A DNA stretch of 64,000 bases from Clostridiales bacterium UBA4039 (GCA_002382805.1 DGAD01000054.1:64341-128340); one strand, 5' to 3'. Positions 56,051-64,000 are shown, counted from the stretch's first letter. The notes: generated from the letters alone by a model not told the origin. Numbers and translations: made by a program.

Positions 56051-58570
56051 ATGCGACAATTTGTAAAAAATCAGATTTTGCCGATTTTAGACTCAATGTT
56101 TGAGCTACATCAAGTAATTATAGGGATAGACAGTATAGAGCAAAAAAAGGTGTTTATTCAAGATTGTCAAGAAGCAGGTCGTGCAATCAAAGAGGTTATT
56201 GATGAAAATACAACCGATGCAACTAAGACGACCTTAGCTTATGAAAATTATGTGCAGGCTTTGGGAGTGTGTGAAGAAAAAGAAAGCTTAGATGATGTGG
56301 ACTTAAAGGTGTTGAATGTATACCCGGATTTTTTGAAGAACCTAATAGAGACAACCCCAACAACATATCATGTGGTTTTTTTACCGTATAAGGCAGCGAT
56401 GTGGGATAGCTTAGAAAGCATATGGAAAGCAGCCCAGGCGGATAAAAACTGTGTAGCCCATGTGATTGCGATTCCATTTTTTGAATATAATAGTAAAAAT
56501 GAGTCATGGGAAGCACGTTATGAAGGCGATCTTTTTCCGGCAGATGTCCCCGTGACACATTATCAACAGTACTCGATTGAGATGATGCAGCCGGATATCG
56601 TTTATATACACAACCCCTATGATAATAGAAATCGAATTACAAGCGTACATCCAGACTATTACTCTGAAAAGCTCAAACAAAATGTCGGACGACTTATTTA
56701 TGTACCATATTATGTAACGAGTGGTTTTTTTCCAACAGAACATTTAGGGTTATCGGCATATGATCATGTAGACAATATCGTTGTACAGTCAGAGCATGTG
56801 CGAAGCAAATTTATAGCTACGCCATACTATGAAAAAGTTGTTGTATTTGGCTCGCCTAAATTAGACCATATAATAAATGCCTGCAGAAAAAAAACATCAA
56901 TACCTAAAGCGTGGGAACCTATGCTTAAGGGGCGAAAAGCGATTATGCTTAATACAAGTATTACATCTTTTTTAACAGATGGAGAAATCTATATAAACAA
57001 ATTATTACAATTATTTAAACATGTGCAAAAGCTTAACTCGCTCTGTCTTATTTGGCGCCCGCATCCTCTGTTGGAGGGAACGGTTAGGTCGATGCGTCCT
57101 GAACTGACACACCGTTATGAAGAATTGGTCAACTATTTTGTATCGAATAATGTGGGGGTCTATGATACATCCCCACATCTATCGCGTACAATAGCGCTTT
57201 CAGAAGGCTATATAGGTGAAGAGGGGACATCCGTTATCAACTTATTTGAAGTTGTTGGAAAACCTGTGTTTACATTAGATAGCATCATAAGTCAGGATTT
57301 TGTCGGAATAGAGCAACGACGTCTTCTGATGTTGGATGCGACGGTGAACAACGATGACCTATACTTTACGGCAGGTGCTGTTAGTGGGTTGTTTCATATG
57401 GATTTAAATTCAAAGCAGATAAACTTTATAGATCGCCTAAAAAATCAGCCGAAATGGGTTAACACATATATAGGAATGGATCAAGACGCTGAGCAGGATA
57501 CAATTTACTTTGCACCGTACTTAGCAACCTGGCCGGCAAAATACTCAATATCAACACAACAGCTATCTGAACTGCCCTTAAGACAAGGGCAGGAAAGCAT
57601 AGGTTGTAAAGGTGTTGTAAAATACAAGCAGTCAATCTTCTATATTCCGATGACCCATGGGAATATGTTTGAATATGACTTGAAGGACAATACATGGAAG
57701 ACACATAGTGCGTGTTTGGAAAAAGTTCCAAAGACACAACGCAACACCATCAATAAGGTGGGAGGCTATGCGGTTGATGAGCAGCGTTTGTGGATAACGC
57801 TGGAAAATTCTCACTGCATTATTGAGTTTGATATGGACACAAGAAAGTATCAATACCATGCATTAGGAGAGGCTAATTATGGTTATAGTGCGATTACATG
57901 CGACGGGAATGATCTGTGGCTGGCAGAAGTGCATAGTGGGTATATAGTGCAGTGGAATCATCAAACACTTAAAACGCAATTATATAGTATGCCAAAAGCA
58001 TTTAAACTATGGACAAATAATTTGAATGTTCCCTTAACGCATCTGCAACTGCTAAACTTGAAAGACTATATTGTCACAGTTCCGGGGTTTGCAAAATATG
58101 GCGTTAAAGTTAACAAAAAAACCGGCGCGACCAGTATACTTTCTCCAGAATTTTGGGAAGGGGCAGATCAGATTGCCAACGGATATCACCCGAAAAGAGT
58201 TTTTTCAACGATGATGGCAAAACAAATTGCGGATAATACCCTATTAATTCAGCGTCGATCTGATGGAAAAGTTGCAATTATTCAGTTGGAAAGTGATCAA
58301 ATAGAGACTTTTTATCCAACCTTGTCTGAAGAGGTGTATATGCAAGTGTTTAAAGGCGAAGATGGATTTGAACAAAGTGATGCATATCATGTTTTTTGCC
58401 GAAAGGAAAGCCGCTACTTTACGTTACAAGGATTTCTTGATGATATTATTCATGAACAACTTGAAGGTGTAAAAGAACGGCAATTAAAAGCTGCCCAGAC
58501 GATGGCAGATAATTTGGACGGAACGAGTGGAGAAAAAATCTACAAATATTTTATCGATAATTTAGTGTAG
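56051..58570 (+). CDS. fusion: CDP-glycerol glycerophosphotransferase-like domain + beta-propeller
   Basis: 839 residues. Residues about 100-420 match the CDP-glycerol:polyglycerophosphate transferase fold: VVFLPYKAAMWDSLESIW, QPDIVYIHNPYD, LIYVPYYVTSG, VFGSPKLDHII, LIWRPHPLLEGTVRSM, and the GYIGEEGTSVINLFEVVGKPVF block, which takes the place of the TagF/TagB SD.SS motif. Residues about 430-780 are strand repeats of a beta-propeller (DDLYFTAGAVSGLFHMDLNS, IYFAPYLATWPAKY, IFYIPMTHGNMFEYDL, LWITLENSHCIIEFDM, DLWLAEVHSGYIVQW). The first part would transfer glycerol phosphate or another phospho-polyol to an acceptor; the propeller may bind the glycan or a partner. GGAGAG site before the ATG. Confidence 0.85.
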   Translation: MRQFVKNQILPILDSMFELHQVIIGIDSIEQKKVFIQDCQEAGRAIKEVIDENTTDATKTTLAYENYVQALGVCEEKESLDDVDLKVLNVYPDFLKNLIETTPTTYHVVFLPYKAAMWDSLESIWKAAQADKNCVAHVIAIPFFEYNSKNESWEARYEGDLFPADVPVTHYQQYSIEMMQPDIVYIHNPYDNRNRITSVHPDYYSEKLKQNVGRLIYVPYYVTSGFFPTEHLGLSAYDHVDNIVVQSEHVRSKFIATPYYEKVVVFGSPKLDHIINACRKKTSIPKAWEPMLKGRKAIMLNTSITSFLTDGEIYINKLLQLFKHVQKLNSLCLIWRPHPLLEGTVRSMRPELTHRYEELVNYFVSNNVGVYDTSPHLSRTIALSEGYIGEEGTSVINLFEVVGKPVFTLDSIISQDFVGIEQRRLLMLDATVNNDDLYFTAGAVSGLFHMDLNSKQINFIDRLKNQPKWVNTYIGMDQDAEQDTIYFAPYLATWPAKYSISTQQLSELPLRQGQESIGCKGVVKYKQSIFYIPMTHGNMFEYDLKDNTWKTHSACLEKVPKTQRNTINKVGGYAVDEQRLWITLENSHCIIEFDMDTRKYQYHALGEANYGYSAITCDGNDLWLAEVHSGYIVQWNHQTLKTQLYSMPKAFKLWTNNLNVPLTHLQLLNLKDYIVTVPGFAKYGVKVNKKTGATSILSPEFWEGADQIANGYHPKRVFSTMMAKQIADNTLLIQRRSDGKVAIIQLESDQIETFYPTLSEEVYMQVFKGEDGFEQSDAYHVFCRKESRYFTLQGFLDDIIHEQLEGVKERQLKAAQTMADNLDGTSGEKIYKYFIDNLV

Positions 58571-58597
58571 AATTAAAGTTGTGGTTAGGAGCATAGA

Positions 58598-60850
58598 ATG
58601 AATGCACAGGAAATGTTAAGAGAACTTCCGAAAGGACTATTAAACTGGTATAGTTTTAGTGATAAATGTACAATTTTATATATTGGTGATGAAAAGGATA
58701 CCATCTATGAACTGCTTATAAAAAAAGCAGAGGTTGTTGAGGCTGTAAAAAGTGACCGAAGCATTGATAAAGCATTCATTAGTGATAGAACAGCCACATA
58801 CGATTATATTGTTGCTCTTTATCAACTTGAGAAAGCAAAGGATCCGGTAGAGGCGCTTATAGGATGGAAGCAAATGCTAAAAAATACAGGAACCCTTCTT
58901 CTAGGAACGGATAATCGCTTAGGTATACGTTACTTCTGTGGAGATAGGGATCCCTATACCGGAAGAAGCTTTGATGGAATTGAAAACTATCGACAGATTG
59001 TATCCTATGGCAAAGCATATATCCAAGGGAGAAATTATTCAAAAGCAGAAATCAAAGGCTTTCTAAACCGTGCCGGATGGAAGCATTACAAAACCTATTC
59101 AGTTCTTCCCAATTTGGAAATGCCGCAAGTGATTTATGCACAGACAATGTTGCCAAATGAAGAATTAGGGATTCGCTTGTTTCCAAAGTATAATCATCCG
59201 GATTCGGTTTTTTTAGATGAAAAATACGTCTATAGTGATCTTATAAATAATGGTATGTTTCATAGTATGGCCAATACGTATTTGTTTGAATGTAGTCAAA
59301 GCAAACGATTTGACAACGTCGAACATGTAACTATTTCCATGGACCGTGGAAGAGATAATGCACTCATGACACTCATCAGAGACACGCATACTGTAGAAAA
59401 AAAAGCCGTTTACCCTGAAGGAAATCAGAGATTACAACAAATTGTGAACAACCAAACGGTGTTAAAAAGCTGTAATATAAAGATGGTTGAAGGAAAATTA
59501 GTCAATAATACATACATCATGCCATTTGTAGAGGCGCCAATGGCTATAGACTATATTCGAAAGTTAGCATTTATGGACAAAGAGGAGTTTATTCGAGCAA
59601 TTGATCGCTTTCGAGAGGTAATATTAAATTCTTCAAACCATGTTGATTCCATAGAGGAAACAAATCACCAAAGTGTTATATTGGAAAAAGGGTTTATTGA
59701 TTTAGTACCCTTAAATTGTTTCTATGTTGATGGGGAATATATGTTTTTCGATCAAGAATTTTATGTGGAAAATTATCCGGCCAATGCAATTATATTTCGG
59801 GCTATTGAAATTATCTATATGCAAGATGCAAAAATCGAATCTATATTCTCTAAAGATTTTTTTTGGCACCGTTATAATCTTCAAAATGATGTTGAGCTGT
59901 GGAGAAAAAAATCGGGAGAGTTCACACAGAAACTCCGCAATCAAAAACAGTTAAAACCATTTCTTGAACAACATGAGATTAATCATCAGACGGTTCATAC
60001 GAACCGTCAGCGAATGAATTATTCAAAAGATGAGTATCAGAAAATTTTTGTTAATATATTTAAGGGGATTCAAAATCAAAAGATTATTCTTTTTGGTTCA
60101 GGGAATTTTACAAAGCGTTTTTTGAGTCTGTATGGAGAAGATTATGCGATTGCGTTTATTGTAGATAACAATCCAAATCAATGGGGGAAAAAACTAAATG
60201 GAATAGAAATTTGTTCGCCAGAGCGCTTAGTCAATCTAAACCTAGAGACATATCGAATTGTTATCTGTATTAAAGCGTTTTTACCGATTGTACACCAGTT
60301 AAAGACAATGGAGATTGATACGTACTATGTGTATGACCGGAATATCGAATATGAACATACACAGACACCAAAGGTGATCGTACCAAAGGATAAAAGTCAG
60401 ACAATAAAAAAATATAATATAGGCTATATTGCAGGGGTCTTTGATTTGTTTCATGTAGGGCACTTAAACTTATTAAAGCGTGCAAAAGAGCAATGTAATT
60501 ATCTCATTGTGGGGGTGGTTTCGGATGAAGGGGTTAGAAAAAACAAAAAAGTTGAACCCTATATTCCCTTTGATGAGCGCATAGAGATTGTTCGTTCCTG
60601 CCGATATGTGGATAGAGCGGTCGAGATTCCCTTGAATTTTGCTGGATCACGAGAGGCTTATGAGAAGTACCAATTTGATTGCCAATTTTCAGGAAGCGAT
60701 TATAAAAATGATTCGGACTGGGAAGCAAACAAGATTTTTTTGCAAAAAAAAGGAGCAACCCTTGTTTTCATACCATATACCGAACAAACGAGTTCGACAA
60801 AAATAAAAAAGGCTATTCAAACAAGAGGCGAAAAGAATAATTTAGATTAG
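58598..60850 (+). CDS. multidomain protein: methyltransferase-like, kinase-like middle, Rossmann module and C-terminal cytidylyltransferase
   Basis: 750 residues. Residues about 20-195 resemble a class I methyltransferase fold (CTILYIGDEKD, YDYIVALYQLEKAKDPVEALIGWKQML, LLLGTDNRLGIRYFCGD). Residues about 200-450 have a phosphotransferase-like look with NHQSVILEKGFIDLVPLNCFY and YMFFDQEF; similar regions follow such methyltransferases in clostridial surface clusters. Residues about 490-590 carry the recurring module IILFGSGNFTKRFLSLYG and FIVDNNPNQWGKKLNGIEIC. Residues about 605-745 are a cytidylyltransferase: YIAGVFDLFHVGHLNLLKRAKEQ with HxGH, RCxYVDRAVEIP-like CRYVDRAVEIP and TSSTKIKKA. It is the second glycerol-phosphate/ethanolamine-phosphate type activator of the island. 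Last gene before the flaG promoter. Confidence 0.8.
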   Translation: MNAQEMLRELPKGLLNWYSFSDKCTILYIGDEKDTIYELLIKKAEVVEAVKSDRSIDKAFISDRTATYDYIVALYQLEKAKDPVEALIGWKQMLKNTGTLLLGTDNRLGIRYFCGDRDPYTGRSFDGIENYRQIVSYGKAYIQGRNYSKAEIKGFLNRAGWKHYKTYSVLPNLEMPQVIYAQTMLPNEELGIRLFPKYNHPDSVFLDEKYVYSDLINNGMFHSMANTYLFECSQSKRFDNVEHVTISMDRGRDNALMTLIRDTHTVEKKAVYPEGNQRLQQIVNNQTVLKSCNIKMVEGKLVNNTYIMPFVEAPMAIDYIRKLAFMDKEEFIRAIDRFREVILNSSNHVDSIEETNHQSVILEKGFIDLVPLNCFYVDGEYMFFDQEFYVENYPANAIIFRAIEIIYMQDAKIESIFSKDFFWHRYNLQNDVELWRKKSGEFTQKLRNQKQLKPFLEQHEINHQTVHTNRQRMNYSKDEYQKIFVNIFKGIQNQKIILFGSGNFTKRFLSLYGEDYAIAFIVDNNPNQWGKKLNGIEICSPERLVNLNLETYRIVICIKAFLPIVHQLKTMEIDTYYVYDRNIEYEHTQTPKVIVPKDKSQTIKKYNIGYIAGVFDLFHVGHLNLLKRAKEQCNYLIVGVVSDEGVRKNKKVEPYIPFDERIEIVRSCRYVDRAVEIPLNFAGSREAYEKYQFDCQFSGSDYKNDSDWEANKIFLQKKGATLVFIPYTEQTSSTKIKKAIQTRGEKNNLD

Positions 60851-60854
60851 AGGT

Positions 60855-60881
60855 TAATTTTTTTGAAAAACAATCCGATAA
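60855..60881 (+). promoter_or_regulatory. SigD (FliA-type) promoter of flaG-fliD-fliS
   Basis: TAAT (60855-60858), 15 bases, TCCGATAA (60874-60881); the -10 octamer and spacing are the same as at the flagellin promoter. It starts five bases after the last glycan gene and leaves a leader of about 30 bases before flaG. Confidence 0.8.
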
Positions 60882-60917
60882 CTATATCAGAGGTATTGAA
60901 TTTGAGGAGGTAATGCA

Positions 60918-61316
60918 ATGAGAGTTGAAACAATCAATAGTGAGTATCAAACAAGAGCATCCTATATGAATGGAATGCAATCAAAGAATATGGGAGTATC
61001 TCAGGCAGAAGCTAAAAAAACAAAGGATCACAATGATAAAAATGCGGCTGCTCATGCAGAACCCAAAAATACAAAGGAAGCCGGAAAAGAAGAAAAAGAT
61101 AAAACATTAGAAGCAATTGAACAAGCAAACAAGCATTTACGTATATATAATCGGCGATTGGAATATGAAATCCATGAAGCGACAAACCATATTATGGTGA
61201 AAGTCATCGATGCAGAAGATGACAAAGTCATCCGTGAAATTCCTTCGGAAAAGATTCTTGATATGGTTGGACGCATTTGGGATGTAGCAGGAATTTTAGT
61301 TGACGAAAAGCGATAG
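60918..61316 (+). CDS. flaG: FlaG family protein
   Basis: 132 residues. The conserved C-terminal half is clear: QANKHLRIYNRRLEYEIHEATNHIMVKVIDAED and VIREIPSEKILDMVGRIWDVAGILVDEKR (split into pieces). The N-terminal half is polar and low-complexity (Lys, Glu, Asn) and probably disordered. FlaG is linked to filament length or cap function and usually precedes fliD. GAGGAGG precedes the ATG. Confidence 0.93.
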   Translation: MRVETINSEYQTRASYMNGMQSKNMGVSQAEAKKTKDHNDKNAAAHAEPKNTKEAGKEEKDKTLEAIEQANKHLRIYNRRLEYEIHEATNHIMVKVIDAEDDKVIREIPSEKILDMVGRIWDVAGILVDEKR

Positions 61317-61339
61317 TATCTTTTTAAGGAGGCAATAAC

Positions 61340-62824
61340 ATGGGTATACAATTTACTGGATTGGCATCAGGATTAGATACGCAATCCATTATTAATGACA
61401 TGATGAAGGTAGAAAATTTAAAAGTACAGCGTGTCAAAAATCAAAAAACAATGATTGAGTGGAGAAAAGATGCGTGGAGTGAGATGAACTCAAAACTGTA
61501 TTCTTTTTATAAAGAAGAACTGTTTGATTTTAAATCTCAAGGTACATATCAACAGAAAAAAGTGACGAGTTCAAACGACGCAATAGTGTCTGTTAAGAAC
61601 ACGAACAGTGCATTGGTAGGTAGTCACACAGTTGATGTTCAGCAGATGGCCAAAGGTTCGTTTTTAACAGGGACAGAGCTTGCGGATACAACGACGGGGT
61701 CAACAACGGCTCGAGACTTAATGGGCTTAGCCGAAGGCGACGCATGGACAGATAAGACAATTACTGTAGAAGCAGATGGTGTGACCAGTAAGTCAATTAC
61801 CATCGAAGAAACAGATACACTAGATAGTATCATGAAAAAATTCAAAGATACAGGACTCGATATTAATGCAACTTATGATTCAAACTATAACCGTATCTTC
61901 TTATCCACAAAAGACACAGGAGAAAACCTTCAACTTGAATTATCAGGGGATAGCCAAGCATTAGAAAAACTTGGTTTCCAAGCAGGGAATCTTGTGGGAA
62001 CGGCTGGACAAGATGCAGTCTTTACCTATAATGGAACAGAGTTGACAAGTGCGACAAATGATGTTAATGTCAATGGATTATCTCTATCTATTCGTGCAGA
62101 TAGCGGTTCGGTTAATATTGCAGCAACGCAAGATACAGATGCTATTTATGAAAAAGTCAAAGAGTTTGTCTTAAAATATAATGAACTAAAAGATTTGTTT
62201 AACACAAAACTAAATGCGGATTCAGCGAGAGGTTATGATCCGCTGTCATCGGAAGAAAAAAGTGCAATGTCTGAAGACGAAATTGAAGCATGGGAGACAA
62301 AAATTAAAGACGCACTTCTTCGACGTGATAATAAACTAGAAGATGTAGATAACCTCATGCGAAGTACGTTGACAGCATCTATCGGCGTGGATACAAGCGG
62401 TATGGAGTATAAATACTTGGCAGACCTAGGCATTGTTACAGGTGCATATACTGAAAAAGGGTTGCTACATATTGAAGGCGACGATGATGATACACTTTTT
62501 TCTGAAAAGGAAAACAAACTTCGACAAGCGATAGAAGATAATCCTGATGATGTGATGGAATTCTTATCGGCGTTAGGTGGACAGCTTTATGATGAGATGC
62601 GAGATAAGATGAAATCATCAACAATGAGCAGTTCATTAACATTTTACAATGATAAACAAATGAGTGATCAAATTGAAGATAAAGAAGAAGAGATTGCAAA
62701 ACTGGAAGATAGACTTGCTGCAATTGAGGAAAGATATTATAATCAATTTGCAGCTATGGAACAAGCTATGCAAAAAAGTCAGTCAACAGGGCAGTGGCTA
62801 TCGCAACAATTTGCATCATTTTAA
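61340..62824 (+). CDS. fliD: flagellar filament cap protein FliD
   Basis: 494 residues. N-terminal FTGLASGLDTQSIINDMMKVE, LKVQRVKNQKTMIEWRKDAW and the SLKNTNSALVGSHTVDVQQMA region (VKNTNSALVGSH); C-terminal EEIAKLEDRLAAIEERYYNQFAAMEQAMQKSQS with the typical final QFAS. FliD caps the filament and helps flagellin fold. GGAGGC precedes the ATG. Repeated Thr/Ser stretches (ADTTTGSTTARD) in the exposed part are possible glycan sites. Confidence 0.95.
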   Translation: MGIQFTGLASGLDTQSIINDMMKVENLKVQRVKNQKTMIEWRKDAWSEMNSKLYSFYKEELFDFKSQGTYQQKKVTSSNDAIVSVKNTNSALVGSHTVDVQQMAKGSFLTGTELADTTTGSTTARDLMGLAEGDAWTDKTITVEADGVTSKSITIEETDTLDSIMKKFKDTGLDINATYDSNYNRIFLSTKDTGENLQLELSGDSQALEKLGFQAGNLVGTAGQDAVFTYNGTELTSATNDVNVNGLSLSIRADSGSVNIAATQDTDAIYEKVKEFVLKYNELKDLFNTKLNADSARGYDPLSSEEKSAMSEDEIEAWETKIKDALLRRDNKLEDVDNLMRSTLTASIGVDTSGMEYKYLADLGIVTGAYTEKGLLHIEGDDDDTLFSEKENKLRQAIEDNPDDVMEFLSALGGQLYDEMRDKMKSSTMSSSLTFYNDKQMSDQIEDKEEEIAKLEDRLAAIEERYYNQFAAMEQAMQKSQSTGQWLSQQFASF

Positions 62825-62851
62825 GTTGTAAGAGTATTCAGGAGGAATTAA

Positions 62852-63247
62852 ATGACAAGTAATCCATATGCGAAAATCAAGCAAAATTCAGTGATGACAG
62901 CTTCAGCACAAGACTTGACACTCATGTTATATGATGGAGCTATAAAATACGCTAATCAAGCAATTGTTGCAATTGAGCATAAGCAATATGACGTGGCGCA
63001 TGCCAAAATTATGCGAGTTCAAGACATAATACAAGAATTTATCGTGACCCTTGATCCAAATTACGAGATTTCAACGGATATGCGTCGATTGTATGATTAT
63101 CTATATCAACGACTAGTTCAGGCAAATGCGCGAAAAAATGTGGAAATTATAGAAGAAGTACTTGGTTTTCTAAGAGAGTTTCGAGATACATGGAAACAGG
63201 CGATGGAACTATCAAAGCAAGGAACGCAATCTGTACAAGTACAATAA
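62852..63247 (+). CDS. fliS: flagellin export chaperone FliS
   Basis: 131 residues, all-helical. Family marks: NPYAKIKQNSVMTASAQDLTLMLYDGAIKYANQA (split) and the RVQDIIQEFIVTLDPNYEISTDMRRLYDYLYQRL segment. FliS caps the C-terminus of flagellin before export. AGGAGGAA precedes the ATG. Confidence 0.96.
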   Translation: MTSNPYAKIKQNSVMTASAQDLTLMLYDGAIKYANQAIVAIEHKQYDVAHAKIMRVQDIIQEFIVTLDPNYEISTDMRRLYDYLYQRLVQANARKNVEIIEEVLGFLREFRDTWKQAMELSKQGTQSVQVQ

Positions 63248-63263
63248 GTCAGGCGGTGAAGTT

Positions 63264-63749
63264 GTGCAAGAAGTCATTACAACATTAGAATTGTTGAATC
63301 ATGGTCTTTTATCAAAAAAGAAAAGCCTTGAGGCTTTATTAATGTACACAAAAGAGCAACAACAATTGCTAGCTGAAGAAATGTTTGATATGAAAGCTTT
63401 TAATACGCTTATTAAAAAGAAACAACAAGATATTAACAATATTGTTCAAATTGATGATGGGTTTGCGCAAAGTTACAAACGTATTCGCCATCAAGTGGAA
63501 AAACACCCAACAATGTATGCGGATTACATACGATTAATACAAGAAAATTTAAAAGTAATATCAGAATTAAGTACGGAGATAAGTGTTTTAGAAGAAAAAA
63601 ACAATATGACCTTTAAAAATGTGTCAAAAAAAACAAAAGAGTATATTCGTTCCTTTAGGACAAACAAGAAGTCTGTTGTTAATTATTATAAGAACTATAA
63701 TAAGCAGCAAGAAAGTGTGCGAGATCGGTTTTTTGATTCACAAAAGTAA
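63264..63749 (+). CDS. helical protein in the FliT position (probable flagellar chaperone)
   Basis: 161 residues, almost entirely alpha-helical with heptad-like Leu/Lys pattern (LELLNHGLLSKKKSLEALLMYTKEQQQLLAEE). The C-terminus is very basic (KKTKEYIRSFRTNKKSVVNYYKNYNKQQ). GTG start after AGGCGGTGAA, 16 bases behind fliS. In this position FliT-like export chaperones for FliD are expected, and its size and composition fit, but I see no decisive motif. It is the last gene of the flaG-fliD-fliS unit. Confidence 0.7.
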   Translation: MQEVITTLELLNHGLLSKKKSLEALLMYTKEQQQLLAEEMFDMKAFNTLIKKKQQDINNIVQIDDGFAQSYKRIRHQVEKHPTMYADYIRLIQENLKVISELSTEISVLEEKNNMTFKNVSKKTKEYIRSFRTNKKSVVNYYKNYNKQQESVRDRFFDSQK

Positions 63750-63764
63750 ATGATAGTAAAACTA

Positions 63765-63793
63765 TTGACAAAAGCCCTTAAGTGTGATAAATT
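63765..63793 (+). promoter_or_regulatory. SigA-type promoter of rpmG
   Basis: -35 TTGACA (63765-63770), 17 bases, TAAATT (63788-63793) with an extended TG at 63785-63786. It begins about 15 bases after the preceding stop codon. Confidence 0.7.
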
Positions 63794-63826
63794 ATTAGTT
63801 GCACGTTTAGAGGGCTCTTTTTTTTT
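63773..63826 (+). terminator. possible terminator or attenuator in the rpmG leader
   Basis: AGCCCT (63773-63778) can pair with AGGGCT (63811-63816), followed by a run of nine T (63818-63826); the loop is long (about 32 bases) so the stem is weak. It overlaps the rpmG promoter. It could end the flaG-fliD-fliS-fliT transcript, while a shorter hairpin GAG-GG-CTC close to the T run could act on rpmG itself. Confidence 0.4.
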
Positions 63827-63878
63827 GTAAGAAAAAGTCTGAAAAACAACCTTATTAGACTAAGTGGAGGTGGAAGTT

Positions 63879-64000
63879 GTGCGTGTAAAAATTACTTTAG
63901 AGTGTACGGAGTGCAAAAACAGAAACTATAACATGACCAAGGATAAAAAAGCACACCCAGAGCGCTTAGAAACAAAAAAATATTGCAAGTTCTGTAAAAA
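63879..64000 (+). CDS. rpmG: 50S ribosomal protein L33 (right end outside window)
   Basis: GTG start with GTGGAGGTGG upstream; 40 codons are visible of an expected 49-50. [20 protein letters not shown] with the zinc-type CxxC pair (CTEC) and the second pair CKFC just before the window edge. In Firmicutes rpmG is followed by secE, nusG and the L11 operon, which probably lie just beyond the window. Confidence 0.95.
   Translation, partial: MRVKITLECTECKNRNYNMTKDKKAHPERLETKKYCKFCK

Overview
The window is an AT-rich stretch of a Gram-positive, motile, low-GC genome, most likely a clostridial (Lachnospirales-like) bacterium. The reasons are strong GGAGG ribosome binding sites, SigA-type promoters (TTGACA-17-TATAAT), SLH-domain surface proteins, the synteny mbl-flhO-flhP, the fliW-csrA-flagellin linkage, a RecD2 without RecBC, and rpmG at the right edge. 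I see no phage genes, insertion sequences, CRISPR array, rRNA or tRNA.

Layout. (1) 1-9411: the end of a DEAD-box RNA helicase with a DbpA-type RNA-binding tail, a small DUF1934 protein on the minus strand, two secreted SLH-domain proteins followed by a C-terminal-processing (S41) protease, then pyrG with its own promoter and a bidirectional terminator. (2) 9426-13781, minus strand: a small membrane-anchored protein of unknown function, a PlsC-like acyltransferase, and a pncB-malQ pair, each unit with a recognisable promoter. (3) 13979-20604: ileS (the long, eukaryote-like type), glycogen phosphorylase and the MreB homologue Mbl. (4) 20670-36899: a flagellar region (flhO, flhP, rod-binding flgJ, yvyF, flgM, flgN, two flgK paralogues, flgL, fliW, csrA, flagellin) interrupted by metK, recD2, comF, a phosphodiester glycosidase-like secreted protein and glf (UDP-galactopyranose mutase). 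(5) 36985-60850: about 24 kb of surface-glycan genes between the flagellin terminator and the flaG promoter. (6) 60918-63749: flaG, fliD, fliS and a FliT-like gene. (7) From 63879: rpmG, cut by the window end.

How it fits together. SigD-type promoters (TAAN-N15/16-NCCGATAN) are visible before flgM, flagellin and flaG, and a weaker one before flhO. The late flagellar genes therefore form one regulon, controlled by FlgM. The flagellin leader has a GGA-in-loop hairpin (36026-36039) and a second GGA at the Shine-Dalgarno sequence. With fliW and csrA directly upstream, this is the expected layout of the FliW-CsrA-flagellin feedback loop.

The most interesting region is the island after flagellin. 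Besides six glycosyltransferase-like genes it carries an unusual set of phosphodiester and nucleotide-activation enzymes, mostly as fusions: metallophosphoesterase-GDPD, glycerol-phosphate cytidylyltransferase-Gfo/Idh oxidoreductase, LicD, LicC-like nucleotidyltransferase-aminotransferase, GNAT, FkbH with its acyl carrier protein, sugar isomerase with a Rossmann module, a DUF4422 transferase, CDP-glycerol phosphotransferase-beta-propeller, and a methyltransferase-like protein ending in a second cytidylyltransferase. I infer that the flagellum of this organism is decorated with a phosphodiester-containing, teichoic-acid-like glycan carrying an amino-alcohol or hydroxyacyl head group. No such structure can be proved from sequence alone.
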